A stretch of 64,000 nt of DNA from Hippasteria phrygiana (Eukaryota > Echinodermata > Asteroidea > Valvatida > Goniasteridae). Both the position numbers and the translations under genes were made by a program. Shown here piece by piece: positions 34,815 to 45,006 of the stretch. Under the pieces are notes generated by a model. The model ran no database searches, was not told the origin of the DNA, and saw nothing but the letters and a program-made list of their open reading frames with translations. The DNA lies in contig JAZGUH010000001.1 of the NCBI GenBank assembly GCA_037893225.1, forward strand, positions 930,001 through 994,000, read 5' to 3'. Position 1 is the stretch's first letter. Each line of letters opens with the position of its first letter.

Positions 34815-34988
34815 TTATACAAATAATGAATGTTTATGAGTGTGATGGTAAGAATAATTTCATGAGGTGACAGATGGCATGTTCTATTCCACGAGGCGAA
34901 GCCGAGTGGAATAGAACATGCCATCTGTCACCTCATGAAATTATTCTTTCCATCGCACGAATGTGAAACATTCATTATTTGTTTTATA
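34815..34988. repeat. 174-bp imperfect palindrome
   Basis: The two halves of 34,815-34,988 are inverted copies. They include CATGAGGTGACAGATGGC with its complement and ATAATGAATG with CATTCATTAT, around a centre at CACGAGGCGAAGCCGAG. It directly adjoins the transposon-like element that starts at 34,985 and may be part of its end. Confidence 0.85.
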
Positions 34989-35897
34989 CAACGCCTGAAT
35001 AAATTCTCGTCATCTGATTGGTAACTTGTAAACTGGTGCTTACATAAATGTAAGAAACATGTAGTAACAGTGATAGCTGGGGGAACACTTTCAATGCATT
35101 TTATTCAAGTTAAAAACTGTTCAGAATTGTAAAAAACTGTTTCACAAATTCAGAACTTCCAGTAACTAATTACTGTCTCGAAAAGTCTCAAACAGTTAAA
35201 AATGTTCACTGTTTTTCAACAAGTTCAGAAGAATTATTCACTTCAGATGCAGAATGTCATCTAAAAATATCCGTTCCGAAGTGTTGAAGATCAAACTGTT
35301 CAGAATTGTTAAAAAGCTGTTTCACAAATTCAGAACTTTCAGTAACCAATTAATGCACTTTTATATCCAATTTATGGAAGTTTACAACTGTACTAGTCCA
35401 GAAAAGTTAAAAATGCGGATTGCATGCATGGATTTCTTTGTGTACAACGTGCTGTTTTCCTTTCTCAGTCCCGCATAAAACCGGGACAAAAAATTGTCGA
35501 GTTCCGAATTAGTTAAAGCTTCAATTGTTGTTCCTGCGAGTCTAGCAAATTCATCTAATCGTTTCACTGCATATTTGATTTGTCTCTTTGTATTTGGAGC
35601 GTCAGCATTGCTTACAAGTTCCAATATTTCGTCGTCTGTTAGGAGAACAAACCGCGGCAGTTCGGGTAACTTGGCCGCCATGTTGTGTGAATGACAGCGC
35701 TGTCGTAGCGCCACCTAGTGACCGTGAAATTAGAAAAGTTTTTTGGTTCTATCAATGCGCGCGCACCATGTGATAGACCCATGTGATAGAACGTATTGGG
35801 CGGGGCGGGTTCGCGTCGTGTGATGGGTCGAATAATTCAATGCACGTGATCGACTCTCCACCAATCGGATGGCGGGGATTTATTCAGGTGTTGTATA
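34985..35897. mobile_element. 913-bp inverted-repeat element carrying a recombinase-like fragment
   Basis: The left end TATACAACGCCTGAATAAAT and about 18 more bases are matched in reverse complement at 35,860-35,897 with a few mismatches. Inside lies the minus-strand Crypton-like frame and a GC-rich, promoter-like segment. It encodes no complete transposase, so it is non-autonomous. Confidence 0.7.
35382..35681 (-). pseudogene. Fragment like the N-terminal domain of Crypton-type tyrosine recombinases
   Basis: An ATG in good context (AACATGG) at 35,681 opens 99 codons. The pattern NTKRQIKYAVKRLDEFA, then about 20 residues, LDNFLSRFYAGLRK, then LYTKKSMHAIR matches the SAM-like core-binding domain of Crypton/DUF3504 recombinases and their domesticated ZMYM/KIAA1958 relatives. 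The frame stops 11 codons after HAIR. The catalytic domain (Arg...His-x-x-Arg...Tyr) is absent. It is therefore a truncated remnant or a captured first exon. The upstream sequence (ATGGCGGCC start, GC-rich) looks like a real gene 5' end. Identification rests on the family pattern from memory. Confidence 0.5.
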
Positions 35898-36711
35898 AAA
35901 GCCGATAGCATCAGTTTGACTTCTTGTAAGTGAAAACGTCTACGTCACGCGATACGTGCGCCTCTGTGGAATAGGCGTAATAAAGCAACATGTGTGTACA
36001 TGTTATCCTTTACTACGACTGAGGACTTGAAACAAAGGGTTACATAATAATAGAGCAATAAAACTGAGGACCTGAGTCCAAGTCCTCAGTATCTCCCATG
36101 TACAAACCTTATGGGACATTTTAAGATAAAGTCCAAACAATAGGAACATTGGTATCAGTAGTATAGGACAACACGACTGGGTGCGAACCAGTCTAACATT
36201 TTATGTTGATGTCCTTGCTTTCACTCACCGCCGTGTGATGGCGCTGTTGTGATTAGCCACTCGGTGGATAATTGGGCGCACCCAACGGAAATAAGTCCTC
36301 TAGACATCAGTGTAAATACAACAGCTTGAAAAATAGGAAAAATACTAACTCTCCACGATGACTAAACTACACACTCATAATTTATGAATGCTTGCCCTAT
36401 CATATTTTCCTTTCTTTTAAATTTACAGGGGATCATCTGATAATTCTTTGGTTGTGTTTTGAGCGTCCGTTTTGGACAAAATATCCCGGCACACAACACG
36501 CGCAGAATTTAAAGTTCCACGATCCCTGACTGAGGTTGTGTATACATTTTTTCTTTTATAATCCACCACCTGCATGGCTTTCAACACGCTCTGTCGAAAA
36601 ATAATTTCAGTGCATGCAATAATGTTGGGCCTGTTTTTGTTTGCGATCTTCCACATTGGCAATGTAGTTTAGCTCTTAGGATGGGAACCCCCGACGTGTC
36701 CTGATTTTTTT
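35898..36711. other. Unassigned noncoding stretch
   Basis: No gene or clear repeat. AAAACTGAGGACCTGAG and GTCCTCAG around 36,060-36,090 form a small inverted pair. Confidence 0.3.
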
Positions 36712-37494
36712 AGGACGTCCCTTTTTATTTCTTTGGTTCTCATTGGCTCCCGACCGCAGAAAAAACAAACATTTTTTTGCCGCCAACCAAGCCTGAAAAC
36801 AAACTATAGAAAAAAAAATAATCTTTCCAATTTCGTTGAAAAAATGCTGAAAATAATGTGTAATATTACGTATCTCGTGTACGTGCTTTCACAGCGGCAC
36901 AAACAAGAAGTACCGTATTTATGCTGAGCTTTTTTAGTACAACGTATACGGTACGGTACGTGTACATTATGTACATGGACAATGCACAGCAAACGCTGTA
37001 TAAAGCAGTGCATTGATGGTCCACACTACCAGCAATTTATTTTTCTTCAACATGTAACTGTACAAGCAACTTTTAATTGATAAGTATTAATCCAAAATCT
37101 CAATTTGCCAAAGATGTTGCCAACATTTTTTCTTTTTTTTTAATTCTATTTTTTTTATTATTTAAAAATCATGCATAGAAAGTGTGTTCCATCATAGAAA
37201 ACAGATATTTATACAGGATTCCATAAATTTCACTTGTGGACATTTGAATTTTTACGGTTGCCAAAGAAGAATTATATTTCGTTCTTTTCAATTATGCCAG
37301 GAGTTGCCAAAGATGGGTTTTTCATTTACTTAAAAATCATGAAAATAAAATTTCATTCGGAACAAGGCACTACATGTATTGAACACTTTGCATCATTAAT
37401 AGCCTTTATGTGTCAGTTCAATTTTTTTTCCGCCGACTGACACTCCTTCAAGGCGAAACAATATGAGAACCAAAGAAATAAAAAGGGACGCCCT
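36712..37494. mobile_element. 783-bp non-autonomous element with about 32-bp inverted ends
   Basis: Left end 36,712-36,743 (GGACGTCCCTTTTTATTTCT...) and right end 37,463-37,494 (...AGAAATAAAAAGGGACGCCC) are inverted copies with one or two mismatches. The interior is AT-rich without a transposase frame. Confidence 0.75.
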
Positions 37495-37570
37495 AACCTA
37501 AACCCCTTTCCTGGTCCAGTCGTGGCAATTATCACGTCACCGGTCCCAATGGTCAGTCCAAGCATTCGGA

Positions 37571-37576
<6 letters not shown>

Positions 37577-37605
<29 letters not shown>
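37577..37605. repeat. Poly-G run of about 29
   Basis: An uninterrupted G run within an otherwise ordinary noncoding stretch. Confidence 0.9.
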
Positions 37606-37708
37606 CGGTAGGACCAGGGTTTCATGTAGGATTCTGCCTGTTCAAACCCAGTGAAGACTGAAACCTCCCTGTCCGCTCAGTGCACAGTAGGCCCTAATAC
37701 CCCTCCAT

Positions 37709-37839
37709 CAGTGGCGCAACTTGAACTGCAGCTTGTATAAGTTTTTGTACATTTCAAAATTTCAAATGGAGGGGCACACGGGGGGCACGGACGTCAGCTG
37801 GGGGAACGTCCCCCCCCCCCCCCGGTAGTTACGCCACTG
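37709..37839. mobile_element. MITE with CAGTGGCG(C/T)AACT ends
   Basis: CAGTGGCGCAACT at the left and AGTTACGCCACTG at the right are inverted copies. The CAGTGGCGTAAC terminus is a common hAT-like MITE end in animals. It contains a C14 run. Confidence 0.65.
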
Positions 37840-40541
37840 CCGTCCCTGCAGTAATTTGGGCCATTTTACCCACTATTTGATGGAGAATATTTAGATTTTA
37901 TTCGCCAGTAAGTATATATATTTTTTAATGGCGTATATTACGCTTGTTTTCACATCGTGTTAATACGTGAAAACGAAGCTTGCGAAGATTTACCTACCTA
38001 CACCCGATGGGTTATAAGCCAGGCTGGCTTGAGTGTCTCGCTTACAGTCTCATTCAACGTCCTTAATATCAACGGTCACATTCGATTTTTTTTCGAAAAT
38101 GCTAATGAGTCCTGTACGTTTATAAAAAAATTGCCGTATAAGAAGTTGTATTCTTCGATTTAACTTTTAGTTTTTACCTTATGATTGCCACACAATTATT
38201 TCATAAATATACATCTTTATACGTGTACGCCGAGTTTCACTAGTCCGTATGTGATTTAGATTTTCGGAAGCAGGAGGTCAATTTTTGGCACGATATTTCT
38301 TTTTCACATTAGGCAGTTTTTCAGTTTCCTTAAACTGATATGCTAGTAATAATTTTACAAATGCCTTTTTCTGGGGTGATTTTCTTAAGAAATCAATGTA
38401 CCAAAAATATTTGCAATTTTTTTCAATGTTTACATCAGGGGTGAACTTTCATGCTCTATTTCCTGTCCACCTGACAGATTAATAGGACGCGTCTATACCT
38501 TTTTCGACGTTGCTGGCGCCATTTCATTTGGCATTCCAAGATTTATAACACTGACAGCAAACAATCTATGCACCTGCGGCAAACTGTAACTCAAACTATA
38601 AACTACACACAACAATCTTCCTTGTGCTTGCGTTAAAAACAGGAATAGAAAACCGCCATTTTCAAAATTGTTCCCCTTCATAGCTAGGCCTACATAAGGA
38701 CTGTTTTCTCTGTCTATTTCACGAAGAAAACTCAATAGTGGGGGGGGGGGGGGGGGGCAATAGTCCAGCAATGTCATTTTTCTCGTTAACTGTCTGCAGT
38801 TCGTCTGTTGCAAAGCTGTCAAAACTCACTTTAATTAGAAAAATAATGACCAGCACTAGGCTGCACGGTCACTTAGCCTGACAAGCTGTCACTGGAATAT
38901 AGAATAGCGCCCTCTTTTGACTGGTTGAGAAAATTGTTGGAGTCATTATCACCTTTGTTTGGTTCACTTTTTTCAGCAACATAACAGTGCAGCAGACTAG
39001 TGGCAAAGCTGCTGAACCATCCCCATTGTAAACAATAATTCCTTAATAAATTACAACCAAGAGGAGTTGATTCCACACGTCGGTAGGAGGAGTTTCAAAA
39101 TACGTCATTCGCACTTGCATGTCAATCACGTAAACATTCAGCCAATCAGAAGGTTTCAAAGTGAAGCTCGCGTACGTCACGCAGCTTGGTGAATACATCC
39201 TCAACCTCTGCATTCTGCTGTTTAACCCGCCCCCGGGGGGACCAAAGATCACATCAGTGCGTATTGAACGAAATTTTCAGAACTGAAAAACGTAGGTGCG
39301 GTGGTGTTCTATTTCCTCAGCCATTCTGTAGTAGGCCTATTCCCTGAAGACTATAAAGTAGGGGCTACCGGTATTTGTTCTGGGTCTTTAAACACTCTTG
39401 CAGCTGCACGTTTTAGGAACAAGGGAAAATCTATACAGCCGGAGGTATAAACGGTGGCACTTGATTTGTTAAATACTTATACGAAGTGGACAGGTGCGGC
39501 GGAACACTTTTGAAAGTGTGGGCCAAAGCAGCGCCGGTGCCGGCCGGCTGCTGCCCTTTTCCATATTTTTTCTTGTGCGGAACTGCCAAAAGTGGGGGGC
39601 CGTTTTCCCAAGTGGAAAAAGTTGGGAGGGGGGGGGGGGGGTGTTCATTTTCCTTTGCACGCTGTCAGTAGTTTTGCCTCCGTAAAACAGTCACCAGTGG
39701 GACTTTATGAAGTGCCCAGAATAATGGATACATGGACAGGTTTGCTAGGAAATGTGTCCACCATGCATCTATTCGAAATGTAGACACATGCACCAAGCCT
39801 CAATATTGAGCAATTATTCACATGCATTGGAGACCAGGAAACAATAGAGGACAAACTAATCAAAAAGTCTCCACAAGGAAATTCAAGAGGAGGATGTCTC
39901 CACAAGGACATCTGTGCACAAAATCTACGGGGGAATGCCTAAATACAGGAACAAAGGAAAGAACAAAGCCATGTCTCCACAGGGATACAAATGTGTATAA
40001 TAGGTAGGAGTGCGCCTTCACAATACAAACATGGTCCCGTGAGTGGGCAGGTGGCTGTAGTGCTCAGATTTTGTTTACACGACGTGAAAAACGCAGATTT
40101 CGTAATTGTCAGGATATCTTACTACACGCTGTGCTTTGCATGTCAGGCTTATGTTACGGCTGACAACATCTATACAAGGTTCATACATTGTATGAAGGGA
40201 TACACACACCCACCGCGTGAAATGCCGTTTTTCTGAAATACTTCACAAACTTTTCAACGTCAACATTTCCACCGTCCTGTCAAACGTCCGCTTCACCGAT
40301 CTCTACGTTTTGTCCATGTACATGTGCATAATATGTGACTATCAAAATTAGAAGCATGTACATACATGCGGTGGCACCACCACGCTCGCGTGCGTATTTT
40401 ACGCACGCGCTCGATGCAGCTTCGACCAACAGGATGTTTACAACTTGCCAAAATGCGCACGCGACTGAAATTATTAGAACGCGGGCAGCCTCATCCTCGA
40501 CTAGACTCCATGGGCGCGTGTGCGTTCCTTCACTAACCCCT
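37840..40541. other. Noncoding stretch with one dispersed repeat
   Basis: No gene supported. It holds G runs at 38,741-38,757 and 39,630-39,641, and the repeat at 39,896-39,992. Short frames overlap on several strands and phases and lack motifs. Confidence 0.35.
39896..39992 (+). repeat. Dispersed element copy, mate of 22,110-22,204
   Basis: GTCTCCACAAGGA, GTGCACAAAATCTACGGGGG, AATACAGGAACAAAGG and ATGTCTCCACAGGGAT occur in the same order and spacing as at 22,110-22,204. Confidence 0.7.
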
Positions 40542-40783
40542 GGGGCCAATTTCATAAAGCTGTTAAGCACAAACATTTGCTTAGCATGCAAATGCTTCCT
40601 TGATAAAAACTGGATTACCAACCAGATTTCCATGTGTGGAATATTGCTTTTGACTGGTATTCAGCTGTTGATTGCTTAGCATGAAAATTACATGGATTTT
40701 TGGCTAGTAACCTGTTTTTATTAAGCAAGACATTTTCATGCTAAGCTAATTTTTGTGCTTAACAGCTTTATGAAATTGGCCCC
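40542..40783. mobile_element. 242-bp palindromic MITE, GGGGCCAATTTCATAAAGC ends
   Basis: GGGGCCAATTTCATAAAGCT at the left and AGCTTTATGAAATTGGCCCC at the right are perfect inverted copies, followed inward by GTTAAGCACAAA and its complement. Further copies lie at 54,192, 54,044 (partial), 32,199 and 33,729. The flanks carry an older inverted pair (GACCAACAGGATGTT near 40,424, AACATCCTGTTCGTC near 40,908), so it sits inside another repeat. Confidence 0.9.
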
Positions 40784-41501
40784 AGCTGGCCGTGAGGAAT
40801 ACGTAAACGACGCTGACTGGTTATTCGAAATGAATATTTATGTACTGAAAGTGACCGCGCGCGTAATCCGAATGTTGAACGCCCTGTGTGCGCTCGCGCC
40901 CGCGTTAACATCCTGTTCGTCACGTCACATCAGCAAAACGACTCCGAGCACTTTTTTTCCATTATCAAGACAAGGCCACTAGTCTTGGTGGCTACGATAA
41001 ACGATATGGATTTTTTCTGGTCAGGAAATACAGTCATGTATTTTATGTTTAAACAGAGATAGAAAAGGCACACAATATTATAAATTCGAGTCGAGGCCAG
41101 AAATCAAAATTGTTCCAATCGATAGTAAATTTACTCATTTATCCAGTTCAAGAAAGCAGCTCATTCTCAATGACAGTGTTTGCCGCCGCTGCAGAAGATG
41201 CATCGAAAGGTTTGACAAATTTGCGAAAACAGCTGAGAAAAACATTTGGAAAATTACACAACTGACATCCGGCGATAATAGGCGGAAACGGTCATGACGG
41301 TCGTCATACTTTTCCTTCCTCCCGATCCCACAGGCCGGCTGTTACTACTACCCAGTGCAGTGTTAGATTTAACGTCAGGCGGGAAAAAAACATTAGGCAT
41401 CATTATTAGCAGCTAATCTCATCCTTCCAAAAGAATTCTACAAATAAAACCTTCCTACTAAAAACACTGCGTCGCGCGTTAAACACATCGACTGCAGTCC
41501 C

Positions 41502-41534
41502 AATTACCATATCCCACTGTGGGATATGGTAATT
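41502..41534. repeat. Perfect 33-bp palindrome
   Basis: Arms of 16 bases (AATTACCATATCCCAC and its complement) around a single central T. Immediately upstream of the foldback system. Confidence 0.9.
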
Positions 41535-41562
41535 ACACAATTCCAGGGGTTAAGATCGCGCA

Positions 41563-41622
41563 AGGCATGGTGGGAAAACATGGCGCCGCAAGATCGTACC
41601 CATGGTAATGAGGTTGGGGCAA
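41563..41622. repeat. Inverted copy of 42,128-42,185
   Basis: CATGGTGGGAAAACATGGCG and GTACCCATGGTAATGAGGTT match the reverse complement of the segment just inside the left foldback arm. The foldback's inner sequence therefore extends beyond its own border in inverted form. Confidence 0.75.
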
Positions 41623-41784
41623 CCTGCACGTGGCACCAGAGCAAAAATGGCTTCTAATTTTGTTCGGCGAATTCCCGTTTGGAGGAAAATGATTGGCCAT
41701 TGCATGCGATAGCAGTTAAAGACATGCATCAGTTCAGTTCAGCCTTGCTAGCTGCATGCAGTACTGTCATCCGTACGGTAAAAG

Positions 41785-43248
41785 CTAGCCCTACAAATAG
41801 GGCTGTAAATGGTTCCTTTTTTAACTTCTGGCTTTTTACTGTCGCCATTATACATCCCTACCCCAACGGCAGCCCTACACGCCGAGTTTTACAACCGGTC
41901 GACTTTGATTTCAAATATCTCCCCAAATTCTTATCGCTGAACACTTTTATATACATCATTGTATTCCTGAGATGTTAGCAATTTCTACAGTGTATAACAA
42001 GGCTTACTAAATGCTGAATTCGTCCGGCTGTGAGGTCTTCAAAAATGCTCAAAAACCTTCCAAAACGTCTTTACATGGAGGACGCCGTCTTGTATTCATC
42101 GCTAGGATCAAGAGAAGTCGGGGCACCAACCTCGTTACCATGGGTACGATCTTGCGCCGCCATGTTTTCCCACCATGTTTTCCCACCATAGACTTCTTCG
42201 CAAATATAAATACCGCCTGGTTGAGACGTACGTCACAATGGTTAAAAGGGATTGTGGGAAGGAATGAGACAGCTATTTCCTTCCCACAATGCATTTTTAC
42301 CATTGTGACGTCTCAACTAGGCGGTATTTGCGAAGTTGTCTATGAAGGAACGCACACGCGCCCATGGAGTCGAGGATGTCGGGGCATCGTACCCGGCGGT
42401 TGTAGAAAATGGTCTGCTCATAAATTATGCATGAAATGTACGACGCGCAGTTGTTTCGTGAGAAGTCAGGGCACTGGTCTTGTTATGAATTATGCATAAA
42501 ACGTCCGCGGATTCCTTCGTGCATACATCCGCGCGACGCCTCATGCATAATTCATAATAAGACTAGGCCCTTTCCAAACCTTGGCTTGGGCTCGAGCTTC
42601 GGCTTCGTCTCTAGCTATTCCCTAGTCCCACTGCCAATCCGAAGGCTTGAATATGTAAATAAATAAACAGGCTCTGGCTCTTGGTTAAAACAAAAGACTT
42701 TGATGTACATGTAGCAAAAACAGTGGCCCAGTTCTTGCCAAATCTGGGGACAAAATTACGCGAAGTCGAAGCCGAAGCCCGAGCCTAAGCCAGAGTTTGG
42801 AAAAGCCGCCGAGTATGGTGCCCTGATCTCACGAAACAACCGCACGTTGTACATGACATGCTATCATGCATAATTCATGACAGACTATTTTCTACAACCG
42901 CCGGGTGCCCGACTTCTCTCGATCCTAGCGATGAATACAAGATGGCGTCCTCCATGTAAAAACGTTTTGTAAGGTTTGGAGCATTTGTCATTTTTGAAGA
43001 CCTCACAGCCGGACGAATTCAGTATTTAGTAAGCCTTGTTATACACTGTAGAATTTGCTAACATCTCAGGAATAAAATGATGTATATAAAAGTGTTCAGC
43101 GATAAGAATTTGGGGAGATATTTGAAATCAAAGTCGACCGGTTGTAAAACTCGGCGTGTAGGGCTGCCGTTGGAGTATGGCTGTAATGGTGACAGTAAAA
43201 AGCCAGAAGTTAAAAAGGAACCATTTACAGCCCTATTTGTAGGGCTAG
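41785..43248. mobile_element. 1.46-kb foldback element
   Basis: Left arm 41,785-42,127 and right arm 42,906-43,248 are inverted copies of about 340 bp, with ends CTAGCCCTACAAATAGGGCT. Between them lie further inverted segments (CGGCGGTTGTAGAAAAT near 42,393 with its mate near 42,890; GGCTTGGGCTCGAGCTTCGG near 42,583 with its mate near 42,765). They also enclose the hairpin at 42,187. No transposase frame is present. The open frames on the two arms are mirror images. Confidence 0.8.
42187..42344. mobile_element. 158-bp hairpin MITE inside the foldback
   Basis: CATAGACTTCTTCGCAAAT and TTGCGAAGTTGTCTATG ends, with arms of about 75 bases and a loop around GAATGAGACAGC. Nested in the left half of the larger foldback. 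Confidence 0.8.
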
Positions 43249-43307
43249 GTAAAAGCGTGGTCCGTCGTATACTATACAAATATTTACTGCTTTAAAAAGT
43301 TCAAGTG

Positions 43308-43930
43308 GTGTAGTAAAACTAGCCTCCCGAGGTGATCAATGAAGCATTCTATTTTCCCGAGGCGAAGCCGAGGGGAAAATAGAATGCTCTATGGATCACT
43401 TGTCCCGCAGATTCTCCTTGGTTTAAGCGCTAACTGATTAGTTCATTTAAATACAATAAAATGTACGTAAATTTGAATTCAAAACTTGTTGAAAACTATT
43501 TGCACTATTCCAAACTACCCCTTCACAAAATTTTTAAACCCAGTTTTGTAGCGCTAGCGCTTGGGAAAATTACGCATGACGCGTAACGCGTAACGCGCAC
43601 ATCCGTATGCATTTTGCACACAATTACAGTAGTACTCTCCCCACCATCCTGGTCAGGACTTTCTATTGTTCCTACACACTAAAGCCCCGATCCCACTTAC
43701 GCGAATTTGACGACGAATTAACGCGAAGTCGATTCGTGTCAAGACTTCGTAAACACCTCGTATTATCGCGTAAGTCGTGGTGCCAATTTTGAAATTTTCA
43801 AAACTTTTAAGAAGCGTTACGATTTCGTAAGCCTTCGTAATATGTCGCAACGGTGTCGTAATTGCTTCGCGAATGCATCGTAATATTTCGTAATCATATC
43901 GGGCTGGTTCGGCAATTTTTTCCCTCAACG
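43308..43930 (+). repeat. 0.62-kb repeat, inverted mate at 52,719-53,350
   Basis: Colinear with the reverse complement of 52,719-53,350 at high identity. It includes a hairpin at about 43,340-43,400 (ATTCTATTTTCCCGAGGCG with its complement) and a TTCGTAA-rich end. Its right end reads AATAGAATGCTCCATGGAT, echoing the hairpin, which suggests an internal deletion. Confidence 0.9.
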
Positions 43931-44667
43931 AATAGAATGCTCCATGGATTTAGAGCAATTATGACTCATGAAAACAGTTTCGCGATGGTTGACACTACTA
44001 ATAAGTGACTTTTTGGGCAGCGGTTTCTTTGGGACTGGCTGGAAAAAAATCGAGTTAAACGGGTTCACCAGTGCCGTCAATTCGAGTTACGGGTGTACAC
44101 AATACATGTATCCTATTCTTTTGCCAGGAATACAGTGTAGCTTCGAGATAAGTGGAGATTGGAGTTATCCGAGTGTGAGTTTTCGCGATTTTACTGTATT
44201 TGTAATAATTTGTAATATCTTTAGTGATTCGGTGATTTTTTTTCTGAGAACTGAGAACTGTACATGAGAAAAATACGAAATCTTCAAAGATGTCAAATTT
44301 CTTCTTTTGTCAAACCTAAAGGTCGCTACCCCTCTCGCGGCTGCCTCACCCCAATGCGGGAATTGTTATTTCGGCAATGACCAAACCTCCACCCCTGGGG
44401 CACCATCCTTCTGTACCATTTTTAAAGTTTTTATTTTGTACCCCCAAAAACCCACTTAGACCAGAAAGTAATACCTATGACGAATTCAGGGACTTTTCAT
44501 GATCCAAATGGGACAAATGTTCGAGAAATTGAGAAAAAATAGCAACTTTTTGGACCCCTGTACATTATCAATGGGCCGATTTCGCTTTTTGCCTGCAGGC
44601 CCCATTTATGCGCATGCGTGCATAAATTTGAATTTGTTAGGAAACTGGTCTCCTGCCCGCACATTTT
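43931..44667. other. Unassigned noncoding stretch
   Basis: No gene supported. CACCCCTGGGGCA near 44,390 resembles the units inside the element at 59,041. Confidence 0.3.
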
Positions 44668-44780
44668 ACACGAATCCGGATCGCGATCAATGATCCTTGC
44701 GTTGGTTCACACACCAGATTTTGCCTTGGGGATAGAGCGAACCAGCGGCTGGATCACTGATCGCGATCCGGATGCGTGTG
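44668..44780. mobile_element. 113-bp inverted-repeat element
   Basis: ACACGAATCCGGATCGCGAT (44,668 on) pairs with ATCGCGATCCGGATGCGTGT (to 44,780) with one mismatch. First of three adjoining hairpins. Confidence 0.8.
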
Positions 44781-44789
44781 AAACGGTAA

Positions 44790-44880
44790 CACTATGAACA
44801 TCTAACAAAAGAAAACCCACGCAGTCCTTTGTTTGTAACAAAGGACTGCGTGGGTTTTCTTTTGTTAGATGTTCATAGTG
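44790..44880. mobile_element. Perfect 91-bp palindromic MITE
   Basis: Two 44-base arms (CACTATGAACATCTAACAAA...) with a 3-base loop TGT and no mismatch, flanked by TAA on each side. A second copy at 55,450-55,540 differs at one arm base. Confidence 0.95.
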
Positions 44881-45006
44881 TAAGCACTTATCCAGAACCA
44901 CCAAAGTGACATCGTCGCGATAAGACCTTGTGCCTATTCAATAAGGCCTAGTGCATTTTCAGTAATACATGACGATGTCATTTTGGTGGTTCTGGATAAG
45001 TGCTTA
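44881..45006. mobile_element. 126-bp inverted-repeat element
   Basis: TAAGCACTTATCCAGAACCA and its complement at the right end, followed inward by GACATCGTC and GACGATGTC. It starts at the base after the 91-bp palindrome. Confidence 0.85.

Noticed and set aside
40335..40679. Overlapping plus and minus frames of about 115 codons
   Set aside because: Both overlap the palindromic MITE at 40,542 and each other in opposite strands; no motif or splice support.
42011..42499. 162-codon plus-strand frame as a gene
   Set aside because: It runs across the foldback arm and the nested hairpin, is mirrored on the other strand, and has no recognisable domain.
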